Below are positions 10,655 to 17,706 of a DNA stretch of 64,000 nucleotides, piece by piece. Below the pieces are notes generated by a model, which was given only the letters and a program-made list of their open reading frames with translations, ran no database searches and was not told the DNA's origin. The DNA lies in NCBI GenBank assembly GCA_002839995.1, contig PGZC01000017.1, forward strand, positions 1 through 64,000. The letters are read 5' to 3'. The stretch comes from Gammaproteobacteria bacterium HGW-Gammaproteobacteria-4 (GTDB taxonomy: Bacteria; Pseudomonadota; Gammaproteobacteria; Xanthomonadales; Xanthomonadaceae). The position numbers and the translations under genes were made by a program. Each line of letters begins with the position of its first letter. Position 1 is the first letter of the stretch.

Positions 10655-12520
10655 ATGCAGCGTGCCATGAATCACCGGACATCTCGTCGCGTTCTGACCG
10701 TCGCGCTCGGGGCAAGCCTCGGAATCTGGCTGTCATCGACAGCGCCGGCATGGGCACAAGATACCGCGGCCGAGCCACAAACCGAAGCCGGCGCCGACAC
10801 CGCGAACGAGCCCAAACTGCGCAAGCGCCTGATCGACTCGGCCTCGCAGACCGAGGACTGGAATCCGGCGTATCGCGCCGATCCCGAGCTTGAAATGCGC
10901 GAAATGCTGGCGCAGGCCGATCGCGCCTTCGCTGCCGGCCGGGTTGTCGACGACACCGACGGCGCATTGGATATTTACCTGCGCGTGCTGCGCCGCGATT
11001 CCGGCAACGCTGCCGCCAGAGCCGGCGTCAATCGCAGCGTCGGGTGGATTGTACAACGCGGCGAGGCTGCGATAGCCAATGGCAACTTCGATACCGCATT
11101 ACGCTATTCGGCGATCGCATCGCGAAACCTGCCCGGTGATGCATCGGTGCAGGCGCTGGCCGCGAAAATTGCCGGGGGCCGCGAGTTGGCGCAATTGCTC
11201 TCGATCGCGCAGCAGCACGTTGCGCAGGGACAGTTGGTCGAGCCGGCTGGCAATAACGCGGCTGAAGCCTACCGTGCCGTGCTGGCGAAGGACGCGGGCA
11301 ATGCGACCGCGCTGGCAGGCATTGGCACCGTGCAATCGACGCTGGTTGCACAGGCCATCAGCGCCGCGCAAACCAATGCGTTCGCCCGTGCCGACCAGTT
11401 GCTTGGTCAGGCGGACAGCGTTGCCCCCGGCAACAAGGCCGTGCAGGACGCCGGAGTACGGGTAACCGAACTGCGCGGCGCGCGTGCGGCTGCGCTGGAA
11501 CAACAAATCAGCGCGGCAATCGAAGGCGGCCAGTTCGACGATGCCGACGCTTTGTTGGCGCAACTCGATGCCGCCTCGCTGCAACCGAGGCAAGTCGAAG
11601 AATGGCGCGAACAGATCTACAACGCCCGCACTTATGCATCGCTCAAACCCGGCCAACGCTTGACCGACCCGTTCGCGAGCGGTGGCAATGGTCCCGAACT
11701 GGTAGTGATTCCGCTCGGCAGCTTCACCATGGGCTCGCCAAAGCGCGAACCGAACCGCAGCGACAATGAAGGCCCGCAGATCGAAGTCAAGTTCAAGCGC
11801 GCGTTCGCGATGGCGGCAACCGAAGTCACCGTCGGCGAGTTCCGTCGCTTTGTCACCGCGTCGGGCTATGCGCCGACGTCGACGCAAACGCGCAAATCGA
11901 CAGTCTACGACGAAAATACCGGGTCGCTGAGCGACCGCAACGGAATTACCTGGGAAGACGATCACGCCGGCAACAAGGCGGATGACAATCTGCCGGTGAT
12001 CCATGTTTCCTGGCTCGACGCCCAAGCCTATGCGCAATGGCTTTCCCGCGAAACCGGCAAGCGCTACCGACTGCCAAGCGAGGCCGAGTTCGAATACGTG
12101 CTGCGTGCCGGCAGCAATACGGCATACCCGTGGGGCGATGGCGATCCGGCCAAAGCGGTGGCCAACGTTACCGGCTCACGCGATCGATCGGCGTCAAAGC
12201 GCAATTGGGTCAACGCATTCAAGGGCTACGACGACGGCCACTGGGGCCCGGCACCGGTGCGCAGCTTCGAGCCCAATCGTTTCGGCCTGTACGACACCAT
12301 CGGCAATGTCTCGGAGTGGGTTGAGGATTGCTGGCACGACTCCTATCAGCGCGCGCCGACCGACGGCAGCGCCTGGGTGAACGCCGGCTGCAACACACGC
12401 ATGTTGCGCGGCGCATCGTGGGCAAGCGCGCCGGATCAGGTGCGTTCCGCGTTCCGGCTGGGCGCCTCGCCCGGCACCGTCGATGCCCGCCTCGGCTTTC
12501 GCGTGGTGCGAGAGCTCTGA
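10655..12520 (+). CDS. Secreted TPR-like protein with C-terminal SUMF1/formylglycine-enzyme fold
   Basis: The 621-residue product has a signal peptide ending near AWAQD (about 31-35), a helical repeat region (about 70-345) and a SUMF1-type domain (about 350-621). The fold is marked by IPLGSFTMGSP, TEVTVGEFRRFV, YRLPSEAEFEYVLRAG, GNVSEWVEDCW and LRGASW. The paired cysteines that make a formylglycine-generating enzyme catalytic, normally just after the GGSW motif, are absent: the tail reads RGASWASAPDQVRSAFRLG. A catalytic FGE is therefore unlikely and a binding or envelope role more likely. The ATG at 10655 has a GGGGAG site and gives a clean signal peptide. Confidence 0.8.
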   Translation: MQRAMNHRTSRRVLTVALGASLGIWLSSTAPAWAQDTAAEPQTEAGADTANEPKLRKRLIDSASQTEDWNPAYRADPELEMREMLAQADRAFAAGRVVDDTDGALDIYLRVLRRDSGNAAARAGVNRSVGWIVQRGEAAIANGNFDTALRYSAIASRNLPGDASVQALAAKIAGGRELAQLLSIAQQHVAQGQLVEPAGNNAAEAYRAVLAKDAGNATALAGIGTVQSTLVAQAISAAQTNAFARADQLLGQADSVAPGNKAVQDAGVRVTELRGARAAALEQQISAAIEGGQFDDADALLAQLDAASLQPRQVEEWREQIYNARTYASLKPGQRLTDPFASGGNGPELVVIPLGSFTMGSPKREPNRSDNEGPQIEVKFKRAFAMAATEVTVGEFRRFVTASGYAPTSTQTRKSTVYDENTGSLSDRNGITWEDDHAGNKADDNLPVIHVSWLDAQAYAQWLSRETGKRYRLPSEAEFEYVLRAGSNTAYPWGDGDPAKAVANVTGSRDRSASKRNWVNAFKGYDDGHWGPAPVRSFEPNRFGLYDTIGNVSEWVEDCWHDSYQRAPTDGSAWVNAGCNTRMLRGASWASAPDQVRSAFRLGASPGTVDARLGFRVVREL

Positions 12521-12567
12521 CCCGACAGCGAGCACCGCGACCGGGCACGGTTGCGGTGCGATCCGGT

Positions 12568-13308
12568 TCAGAAGCTGATGAACAGACCGCCATTGACCGG
12601 CAGGTTCACGCCGGTGATGAAACTCGATCCTTCGGCGCACAGAAAATCGACGGCACGCGCGATGTCGACAGGCTGGCCGATCCGGCCGACCGGAATGCTT
12701 TCGATGATCTGCTCACGCAGCGGCAGTGGAATGGTCTTGACCATCTCGGTTTCGCAGTAGCCCGGTGACACCGTATTGACGGTAACACCCTTGCGCGCCA
12801 CTTCCCGAGCCAGCGCCATCGTGAAGCCATGCATGCCGGCTTTGGCGGCAGAATAGTTGGTCTGGCCGAACTGACCGGTCTGGCCATTGATCGAACTGAT
12901 GTTCACCACCCGGCCGTAACCGCGTTCGATCATCCCGGCGATGACGTTCTGGGTGAGATTGAACACGCCATCCAGATTGACCCGCAACACATCGGCCCAT
13001 TGTTCCGGGCGCATCTTGCGCAACGTCACGTCGCGGGTGATGCCAGCGGCATTGACCAACACATCGATTGAACCGAAACGTTGTTCGAGGCGCTGCACCA
13101 ACGCCGAACAGCCTGCGAAGTCGGTGACATCACCCGCTTCGAAATGCACGTCCAAACCTGCAACCCGTTCGCAAAAAGCGGCTAAACGCATCTCGTCGGG
13201 CAGCAGATCCAGCGCAACAACGGTATGCCCGGACTGGGCGAGCTGGATGCAGATGCGGCTGCCAAGGCCACCGATGCCGCCACTGACGAGGGCCACACGT
13301 TTGCTCAC
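12568..13308 (-). CDS. Acetoacetyl-CoA reductase-like short-chain dehydrogenase (PhaB/PhbB type)
   Basis: An SDR of 246 residues. The N-terminal cofactor motif is SGGIGGLG (TGGxGxxG class), followed by NAAG, the catalytic Ser in NISSINGQTGQFGQTNYSAAKAG with the YxxxK pair, and SPGYCETEM. The Ser-x-NGQxGQFGQ.NYSAAKAG signature is characteristic of NADPH-dependent acetoacetyl-CoA reductases, which make 3-hydroxybutyryl-CoA for polyhydroxyalkanoate. No phaA, phaC or phaE is in the window, so a general 3-oxoacyl reductase is also possible. GTG at 13308 is preferred: GGAGAG stands eight bases upstream and the family begins there. Confidence 0.8.
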   Translation of the reverse strand: MSKRVALVSGGIGGLGSRICIQLAQSGHTVVALDLLPDEMRLAAFCERVAGLDVHFEAGDVTDFAGCSALVQRLEQRFGSIDVLVNAAGITRDVTLRKMRPEQWADVLRVNLDGVFNLTQNVIAGMIERGYGRVVNISSINGQTGQFGQTNYSAAKAGMHGFTMALAREVARKGVTVNTVSPGYCETEMVKTIPLPLREQIIESIPVGRIGQPVDIARAVDFLCAEGSSFITGVNLPVNGGLFISF

Positions 13309-13431
13309 AAGCACTCTCCACACCGGCAACAGGGACGCGGAGCGTAGACGCCGCCACCGACCTCGTCAAGGCGGCATGCAAGGGAATCATGTCTGGCGAA
13401 TAGTGCGGCACGCCGCTAAGCTGGCGACAGA

Positions 13432-14253
13432 ATGAACTACCAACACATTTTCCACGCTGGCAATCATGCCGATGTACTGAAGCATGCCGTGTTGCTTGAA
13501 TTGCTTGCGGCGCTGTCGGCCAAACCCAGCCCCTGGTTCGTGCTCGACACGCATGCCGGCGCCGGCAGCCACGAACTGGCCGGCAATCTGGAGGCCGACA
13601 GCGGCATCGCAAGGCTATGGGGCCAGCACCACCCGGCGCTGGAGCGTTACCTCACCGCCGTGCGCGGCCACAATGGCGACGGCAAGCTGCGCCGCTACCC
13701 CGGCTCGCCGCTGCTGATTGCCGGTGCATTGCGCGATGACGATCGCCTGGCCTGTTGCGAAATCCAGCCCGACCCGGCCGCAGCACTCAAGGCCCTGTTT
13801 CGCAATGAGACCCGCGTCGGCGTTCACCAGCGTGACGGCTACGCCGCGATCAAGGCGTTGCTGCCGCCTGCCGAAAAGCGCGGCGTGGTGTTGATCGATC
13901 CGCCGTACGAAACGCAGCAGCAGGAGTTCGACACCATACTGGCAACCCTGCGCGATGGCCTGACGCGCTGGCCGCAAGGCATTTTTGCCCTGTGGTACCC
14001 GATCAAGCGTCGCCGCACGCTGCTGCCATTCTTCCGCCGCGTCGCCGCGTTGCCGATCAAATCGGCGCTACTCACCGAACTGCTGGTGCGCCCCGACGAT
14101 TCACCACTGCGCCTCAACGGCAGCGGCATGTTGCTGCTCAATCCGCCGTGGCGGCTCGACCACGCGCTGGCACCGATCCTCGGCGCGCTGCGCGATGGCC
14201 TCACCGAACCCGGCGGCTCGATCCGGCTCGAATGGCTCAAGCCGCCCGCTTGA
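13432..14253 (+). CDS. rlmJ: 23S rRNA (adenine-2030-N6)-methyltransferase RlmJ
   Basis: A 273-residue SAM-dependent methyltransferase that modifies A2030 of 23S rRNA. It opens with the family signature MNYQHIFHAGNHADVLKH, has the SAM-binding DTHAGAG motif (about residue 42), the catalytic IDPPYE motif (about 163-168) and FALWYPIK. Length is normal. Confidence 0.95.
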   Translation: MNYQHIFHAGNHADVLKHAVLLELLAALSAKPSPWFVLDTHAGAGSHELAGNLEADSGIARLWGQHHPALERYLTAVRGHNGDGKLRRYPGSPLLIAGALRDDDRLACCEIQPDPAAALKALFRNETRVGVHQRDGYAAIKALLPPAEKRGVVLIDPPYETQQQEFDTILATLRDGLTRWPQGIFALWYPIKRRRTLLPFFRRVAALPIKSALLTELLVRPDDSPLRLNGSGMLLLNPPWRLDHALAPILGALRDGLTEPGGSIRLEWLKPPA

Positions 14254-14469
14254 TGATCATGGCCATGTCGCGCTGATGCTGCTCCGAACCATATGGCTTG
14301 GGAAACACGCATGCGACTTGTTCATGGCTCCATTCTCTCAAGCGTTGGAGCCTCCGCAAATCCCGGGGCGGTTCAATTTGCGGGCACGGTCTGAAGGATT
14401 GCGTTCCCGAAGCTATCAGGCACTGAACTGTCAAAGGCGTTTTAGACCTCGGCCCGACCGAGGTCGAGC

Positions 14470-14499
14470 TTGCAAATGCCAATTTAGTGCATATACAAT
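14470..14499 (+). promoter_or_regulatory. Probable sigma-70 promoter of brnTA
   Basis: TTGCAA (14470-14475) and TACAAT (14494-14499) are 18 bases apart, just before brnT. The predicted transcription start is only about 3 bases before the ATG at 14509, and no Shine-Dalgarno site is present, so the mRNA may be leaderless. The site sits in a local AT-rich stretch, a likely BrnA operator. Confidence 0.55.
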
Positions 14500-14508
14500 A
14501 ATTACCGC

Positions 14509-14781
14509 ATGAGCCACGACCCCGCCAAGCGTCGCAAGAGCCTGCACAAACACAACATCGACTTGCCCGGCTGCATGGAAGCGTTTGATGGGCCAATGCT
14601 CACGCGGGAGGATGACCGCGAAGACTACGGAGAGCAACGGTTGGTGAGCCTGGGATGGGCGCATGGTCGGGTAGTCGTGCTGGTGTGGACCGACCGTGAG
14701 GAAGGACCGAGATTGATCTCTTGCCGAGAGGCTGAATCCCATGAACGAGAAGCGTACTACCGCGCGTACCCACCGAACTGA
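14509..14781 (+). CDS. brnT: Toxin BrnT (RelE-like ribonuclease)
   Basis: A 90-residue toxin of the BrnT family, an mRNA-cleaving RelE-like fold. Visible family features are the KHNIDL segment near the start, the FDGP(ML)TREDDREDYGEQR segment, and LGWAHGRVVVLVWTDRE followed by RLISCREAESHERE, which matches the R-[IL]-IS-xR-xAxxxE signature except for Cys at the usual Ala/Arg region. It overlaps brnA by 41 bases, the standard arrangement in which the toxin comes first. Confidence 0.85.
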   Translation: MSHDPAKRRKSLHKHNIDLPGCMEAFDGPMLTREDDREDYGEQRLVSLGWAHGRVVVLVWTDREEGPRLISCREAESHEREAYYRAYPPN

Positions 14782-15025
14782 CGTGCCCTACAACCCCAAG
14801 AGTAAAGCAGCTACCCTGAAATATTGGGAAGACGCCACCGCGCACAAAGGCGTAGCAGAACTGCGCGCCAAGCGCGGACGGCCAGCCAAGGCAGTCGAGG
14901 AGCGCAAGGAGCAAATCGCCTTGCGGGTGGATAAGGATGTGTTGGAGTGGTACCGCGCACAAGGCACTGGATGGCAGACCCGCATGAACGCGGTCTTGAA
15001 AGCTTTCCGGGATGCGACAGTCTGA
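14741..15025 (+). CDS. brnA: Antitoxin BrnA (ribbon-helix-helix)
   Basis: A 94-residue antitoxin. The C-terminal half has the BrnA DNA-binding signature: KEQIALRVDKDVLEWYRAQG then GWQTRMNAVLKAF. BrnA binds BrnT and represses its own operon. The gene begins within brnT in another frame and ends 22 bases before the convergent higA. Confidence 0.87.
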   Translation: MNEKRTTARTHRTDVPYNPKSKAATLKYWEDATAHKGVAELRAKRGRPAKAVEERKEQIALRVDKDVLEWYRAQGTGWQTRMNAVLKAFRDATV

Positions 15026-15047
15026 CTGCCGGGCCAATGCTCTCGTT

Positions 15048-15398
15048 TCAGCGGCGACCCGAGCGCGCGGCGCGAGGACCGTCCACTGGAGCCTGTTGTT
15101 GCGCTCCATGCCCTGCCCAAGGCCTGATTTTGCCGAGCACGGGCCCCAGTGACCTTTCGGCAACCTCGGTGTCATGGGCCGCCTGCGCCCGCAGCCAATA
15201 ACCGTTGGACAGGCCAAAGAAGCGGCAAAGGCGCAGATCCGTGTCGGCGGATATGCCGCGCTTCCCCAGCACGATGTCGCCGATGCGCTGTGCCGGAACA
15301 CCGATTTCCTTGGCCAGCCGGTACCGGCTAAGGCCCATGGGCTTGAGAAACTCCTCCGAAAGGAGTTCGCCAGGGGTGACGGGCTTGAGCTTGCTCAT
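15048..15398 (-). CDS. higA: Antitoxin HigA (XRE-family HTH)
   Basis: A 116-residue HTH antitoxin. It opens with the HigA pattern HPGE/TPGELLSEEFLKPMGLS, then a helix-turn-helix (YRLAKEIGVPAQRIGDIVLGK) and the YWLRAQAAHD motif typical of HigA. It neutralises HigB and represses the operon. It starts 7 bases after the higB stop. The C-terminal 25 residues are low-complexity and not conserved in the family. Confidence 0.88.
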   Translation of the reverse strand: MSKLKPVTPGELLSEEFLKPMGLSRYRLAKEIGVPAQRIGDIVLGKRGISADTDLRLCRFFGLSNGYWLRAQAAHDTEVAERSLGPVLGKIRPWAGHGAQQQAPVDGPRAARSGRR

Positions 15399-15405
15399 AT
15401 CTTCC

Positions 15406-15684
15406 TCAGTGGTAATCCACTATCTCGACGTCTTCCGCGCCCGCTACCGTCCATCGGAAGCAGACGCGCAACTGATCATTAATGCGAATGCTGTGCTGAC
15501 CGGCTCTGTCGCCCTTCAACGCTTCCAACCGGTTTCCCGGAGGTACCCGCAAATCCTCCAGGCGGCCGGCGATCTGCAACTGCCTGAGCTTTCGTTGGGC
15601 GACAGCGGCGATGTTCACGAATCGCCGGACGCGCTCGCCCTTGGACAGTGCCTCTGCTTCGGCGCACTTGAACGATACGATCAT
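15406..15684 (-). CDS. higB: Toxin HigB (RelE/ParE family mRNA interferase)
   Basis: A 92-residue toxin recognised by LRVPPGNRLEALKGDRAGQH followed by the SIRINDQLRVCF core and the final VEIVDYH, all typical of HigB. It cleaves mRNA at the ribosome. Toxin-first order with higA is typical for hig. The ATG at 15684 has no Shine-Dalgarno site; the promoter almost touches it. Confidence 0.9.
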   Translation of the reverse strand: MIVSFKCAEAEALSKGERVRRFVNIAAVAQRKLRQLQIAGRLEDLRVPPGNRLEALKGDRAGQHSIRINDQLRVCFRWTVAGAEDVEIVDYH

Positions 15685-15689
15685 GCATC

Positions 15690-15717
15690 ATAGTAACGCA
15701 TCGCGTGATTAACGCAA
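15690..15717 (-). promoter_or_regulatory. Probable higBA promoter/operator
   Basis: On the minus strand, TTGCGT (15712-15717) and TACTAT (15690-15695) are 16 bases apart, and the -10 ends only about 5 bases before the higB ATG. The mRNA would be leaderless or nearly so. The related half-sites GTAACGCA and TTAACGCA flank the spacer and are plausible HigA-binding sites. Confidence 0.5.
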
Positions 15718-16085
15718 AGCGTGTCGATATCGGTGTCGATATGCGCCCAGCGTCGCGAACGACCGGTACCGGCCACCAACCCTGACGCGCAGCGCCGCCA
15801 CGCTCTCACCAGCTTCGTCGCCGACCGCTGCGGTCACGCGGGGCTTCGTCCCGACGCTTCGCGTGGTCGCCTACAAACGGGGCGACCTGAGCTTGCTGGG
15901 GAAACAGTCCAACCCGCACCTCGCATCGGCAGCGCCCCGGCACTAAAATGCCGCAAGGACATGCCGTGACATTGGCATAACACAATGATTTTAATGTTTT
16001 TTATCACGCGACTATCGCACGCTGAACCGTGATAGGCTGCAACGATACCCGACGATTCGTCGTTGACCAGCGTTTGAGCGTCGTC
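15718..16085. other. Gene-free gap
   Basis: No supportable gene. The stretch at 15820-15885 looks like a degenerate REP (GTCGCCGACCGCTGCGG ... CGCGTGGTCGCCTAC). The 60 bases around 15970-16015 are AT-rich and could hold the promoter of the gene at 16086. Confidence 0.5.
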
Positions 16086-16439
16086 ATGAATCATCCAAAC
16101 CCGACCCTTTCGCTTATCGCGCCGCAGCGATCCAGGCTTTGGCTTTGGGCAACGGTGCTGGCTGTGTCAGGGGCTTGCGCATTCGCGCCCGAGCAACTGT
16201 CCCGTACCGTAGGCATCGACGTGGTATACGTCATGCTCTCGGGCATTGCGCTCGGTGTTGTCGCACTCCTTGGTGCCTCGGTATCTGTTCGTTGCCCCCG
16301 TTGCAGCCTAAGCCTTGCTTGGTACGCACTTTCCAAACAGAATCATTCCGAGTGGCTTTCGTGGCTGCTCGACGTCCGAACCTGTCCCCGTTGCAGCTTT
16401 GCGCACACGTCCAGTGGCGAACAGCATGCGGAGCGGTAG
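16086..16439 (+). CDS. Small membrane protein with a C-terminal zinc-ribbon-like motif
   Basis: I do not recognise the family. The 117-residue product has two predicted membrane helices (about 19-37 and 47-68) and then two cysteine pairs, CPRCSLSL and CPRCSFAH, about 30 residues apart, which could bind zinc on the cytoplasmic side. The ATG at 16086 is preferred over an upstream in-frame ATG at 16029, because the extension is not membrane-like. An R3 element follows. Confidence 0.6.
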   Translation: MNHPNPTLSLIAPQRSRLWLWATVLAVSGACAFAPEQLSRTVGIDVVYVMLSGIALGVVALLGASVSVRCPRCSLSLAWYALSKQNHSEWLSWLLDVRTCPRCSFAHTSSGEQHAER

Positions 16440-16471
16440 TCGCCGACACCTATGGAAGGTCTGTGAAGCTG

Positions 16472-16588
16472 TCATTGCGAGGAGCGAAGCGACGTGGCAA
16501 TCCAGAAATGTTCGAAAAACAAAACACTGGATTGCTCCCAGCCATGGCCTTCGGCCTCACGGCTAAAGGCTTGAGCGCTCGCAATGAC
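16472..16588. mobile_element. R3 MITE-like palindromic element, second copy
   Basis: Nearly identical to the copy at 6392-6508, with the same outer ends and the internal ATTGCT...CGGCCTTCGGCCT stem. It ends just inside the longest possible frame of the gene that follows. Confidence 0.8.
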
Positions 16589-16700
16589 GGCGGATGTCGG
16601 TTGTTCGGAGTTTCCCTATCCCCGCGATGCACCGGATCTGCGCGAAAAACCGCGCACACCGACGACCTTGAACATTGTGTACGAAAACGGTAACCCGCAA

Positions 16701-17096
16701 ATGCATCCAGAACCCAAGAGACGGACGTTTTCGTTGGCGTCGGGCCAGACCTGCCTGCTCGTGCCGATTCGAAACGATCTCATCCGCAACTACTACCTGC
16801 TCGCATTTCCGATTGAACAGGGGCAACCTTCGGCTTCGGAGGTGACCGAGATGCTCAATCTGGGCGTCGGCCATGCGCAATCGCTCGCCGGGCAGCTTTT
16901 GGGCGATCCGGACGCATTCACCATTCTCTACAGCGGCTACAGTGCCCGGCGGGAAAAGGGTTGGCACGTGCACATCGTGCTGCTCGGCAACCGTTGGCGA
17001 AAGGCGTGGTTGTATGCGGTACTGGCCGGCAAGAATCTGGCTCAGGCGTTCGGACTGAGAAAAGACGACGCTCCGCGGATCACGCATGACCCTTGA
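16701..17096 (+). CDS. Hypothetical protein upstream of HD phosphohydrolase
   Basis: Family not recognised; 131 residues, soluble. It contains LLVPIRNDLIRNYYLLAFPI and, later, GWHVHIVLLG, a His-x-His pair slightly reminiscent of HIT proteins but without their full triad. The start is uncertain: the frame opens at 16584 inside the R3 repeat, and I choose the ATG at 16701. It overlaps the HD gene by 11 bases, so the two are probably translated together. Confidence 0.55.
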   Translation: MHPEPKRRTFSLASGQTCLLVPIRNDLIRNYYLLAFPIEQGQPSASEVTEMLNLGVGHAQSLAGQLLGDPDAFTILYSGYSARREKGWHVHIVLLGNRWRKAWLYAVLAGKNLAQAFGLRKDDAPRITHDP

Positions 17097-17706
17097 ACGG
17101 TGGACAGCGCTGATGCGTGCCTGGGGCTTCGGCGGCAATGAGGACACCGGTCGCTCCTTGCTGGCCGCGTATTCGCAGAAGGGCCGGCACTACCACACGA
17201 TGGAACATGTGACGGCGTGCCTGCGGCATCTGGATCGATGCGTCGCGAAGGCCGACCAACCGCGCGAAGTCGAGCTGGCACTCTGGTTCCACGACGCGAT
17301 TTACAAACCGCTCCGGGCAGACAACGAGAAGAAAAGCGCCGAGTGGGCGGCAGCGTTCATGGCGGCGAACGGCGCATCGACGGACGCGATAACCCGGGTG
17401 CATCGGCTCATCATGGTCACTGCGCACAACGCGCCAACGCAGACAAATGACGAGTCGATTCTGGTCGATATCGACCTGTCGATCCTCGGCGCAGACCCCG
17501 AAACGTACGACATGTTCGAGCAAGCAGTCCGGATGGAGTACCGGTTCGTGCCTACTTTCCTGTACCGGAACAAGCGCGCCGAGGTGCTCCGCGGCTTGCT
17601 GGCGCGAGAGCGCATCTATCGGCACGAGCCGTTCGCGTCCGAGCGCGAGCAGCAGGCCAGAGCAAACCTGGTCAACGCCGTGTCCCGGCTGACGGAACGC
17701 GCATGA
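17086..17706 (+). CDS. Predicted HD-superfamily metal-dependent phosphohydrolase (COG4339 type)
   Basis: A 206-residue soluble protein with the HD-like metal site of the COG4339 family: RHYHTMEHV (about 31-39), ALWFHDAIYKP (about 65-75), the helix ending in HRLIMVTAHN and DIDLSILG. Substrate unknown. It overlaps the preceding gene by 11 bases. Its 3' end overlaps that of the convergent peptidase gene by 91 bases. Confidence 0.82.
   Translation: MTLERWTALMRAWGFGGNEDTGRSLLAAYSQKGRHYHTMEHVTACLRHLDRCVAKADQPREVELALWFHDAIYKPLRADNEKKSAEWAAAFMAANGASTDAITRVHRLIMVTAHNAPTQTNDESILVDIDLSILGADPETYDMFEQAVRMEYRFVPTFLYRNKRAEVLRGLLARERIYRHEPFASEREQQARANLVNAVSRLTERA

Noticed and set aside
10655-12520. Active formylglycine-generating enzyme
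   Set aside because: The catalytic cysteine pair is missing.
16584-16700. N-terminal extension of the gene at 16701
   Set aside because: The first codons lie in the R3 repeat and the stretch has no conserved feature.
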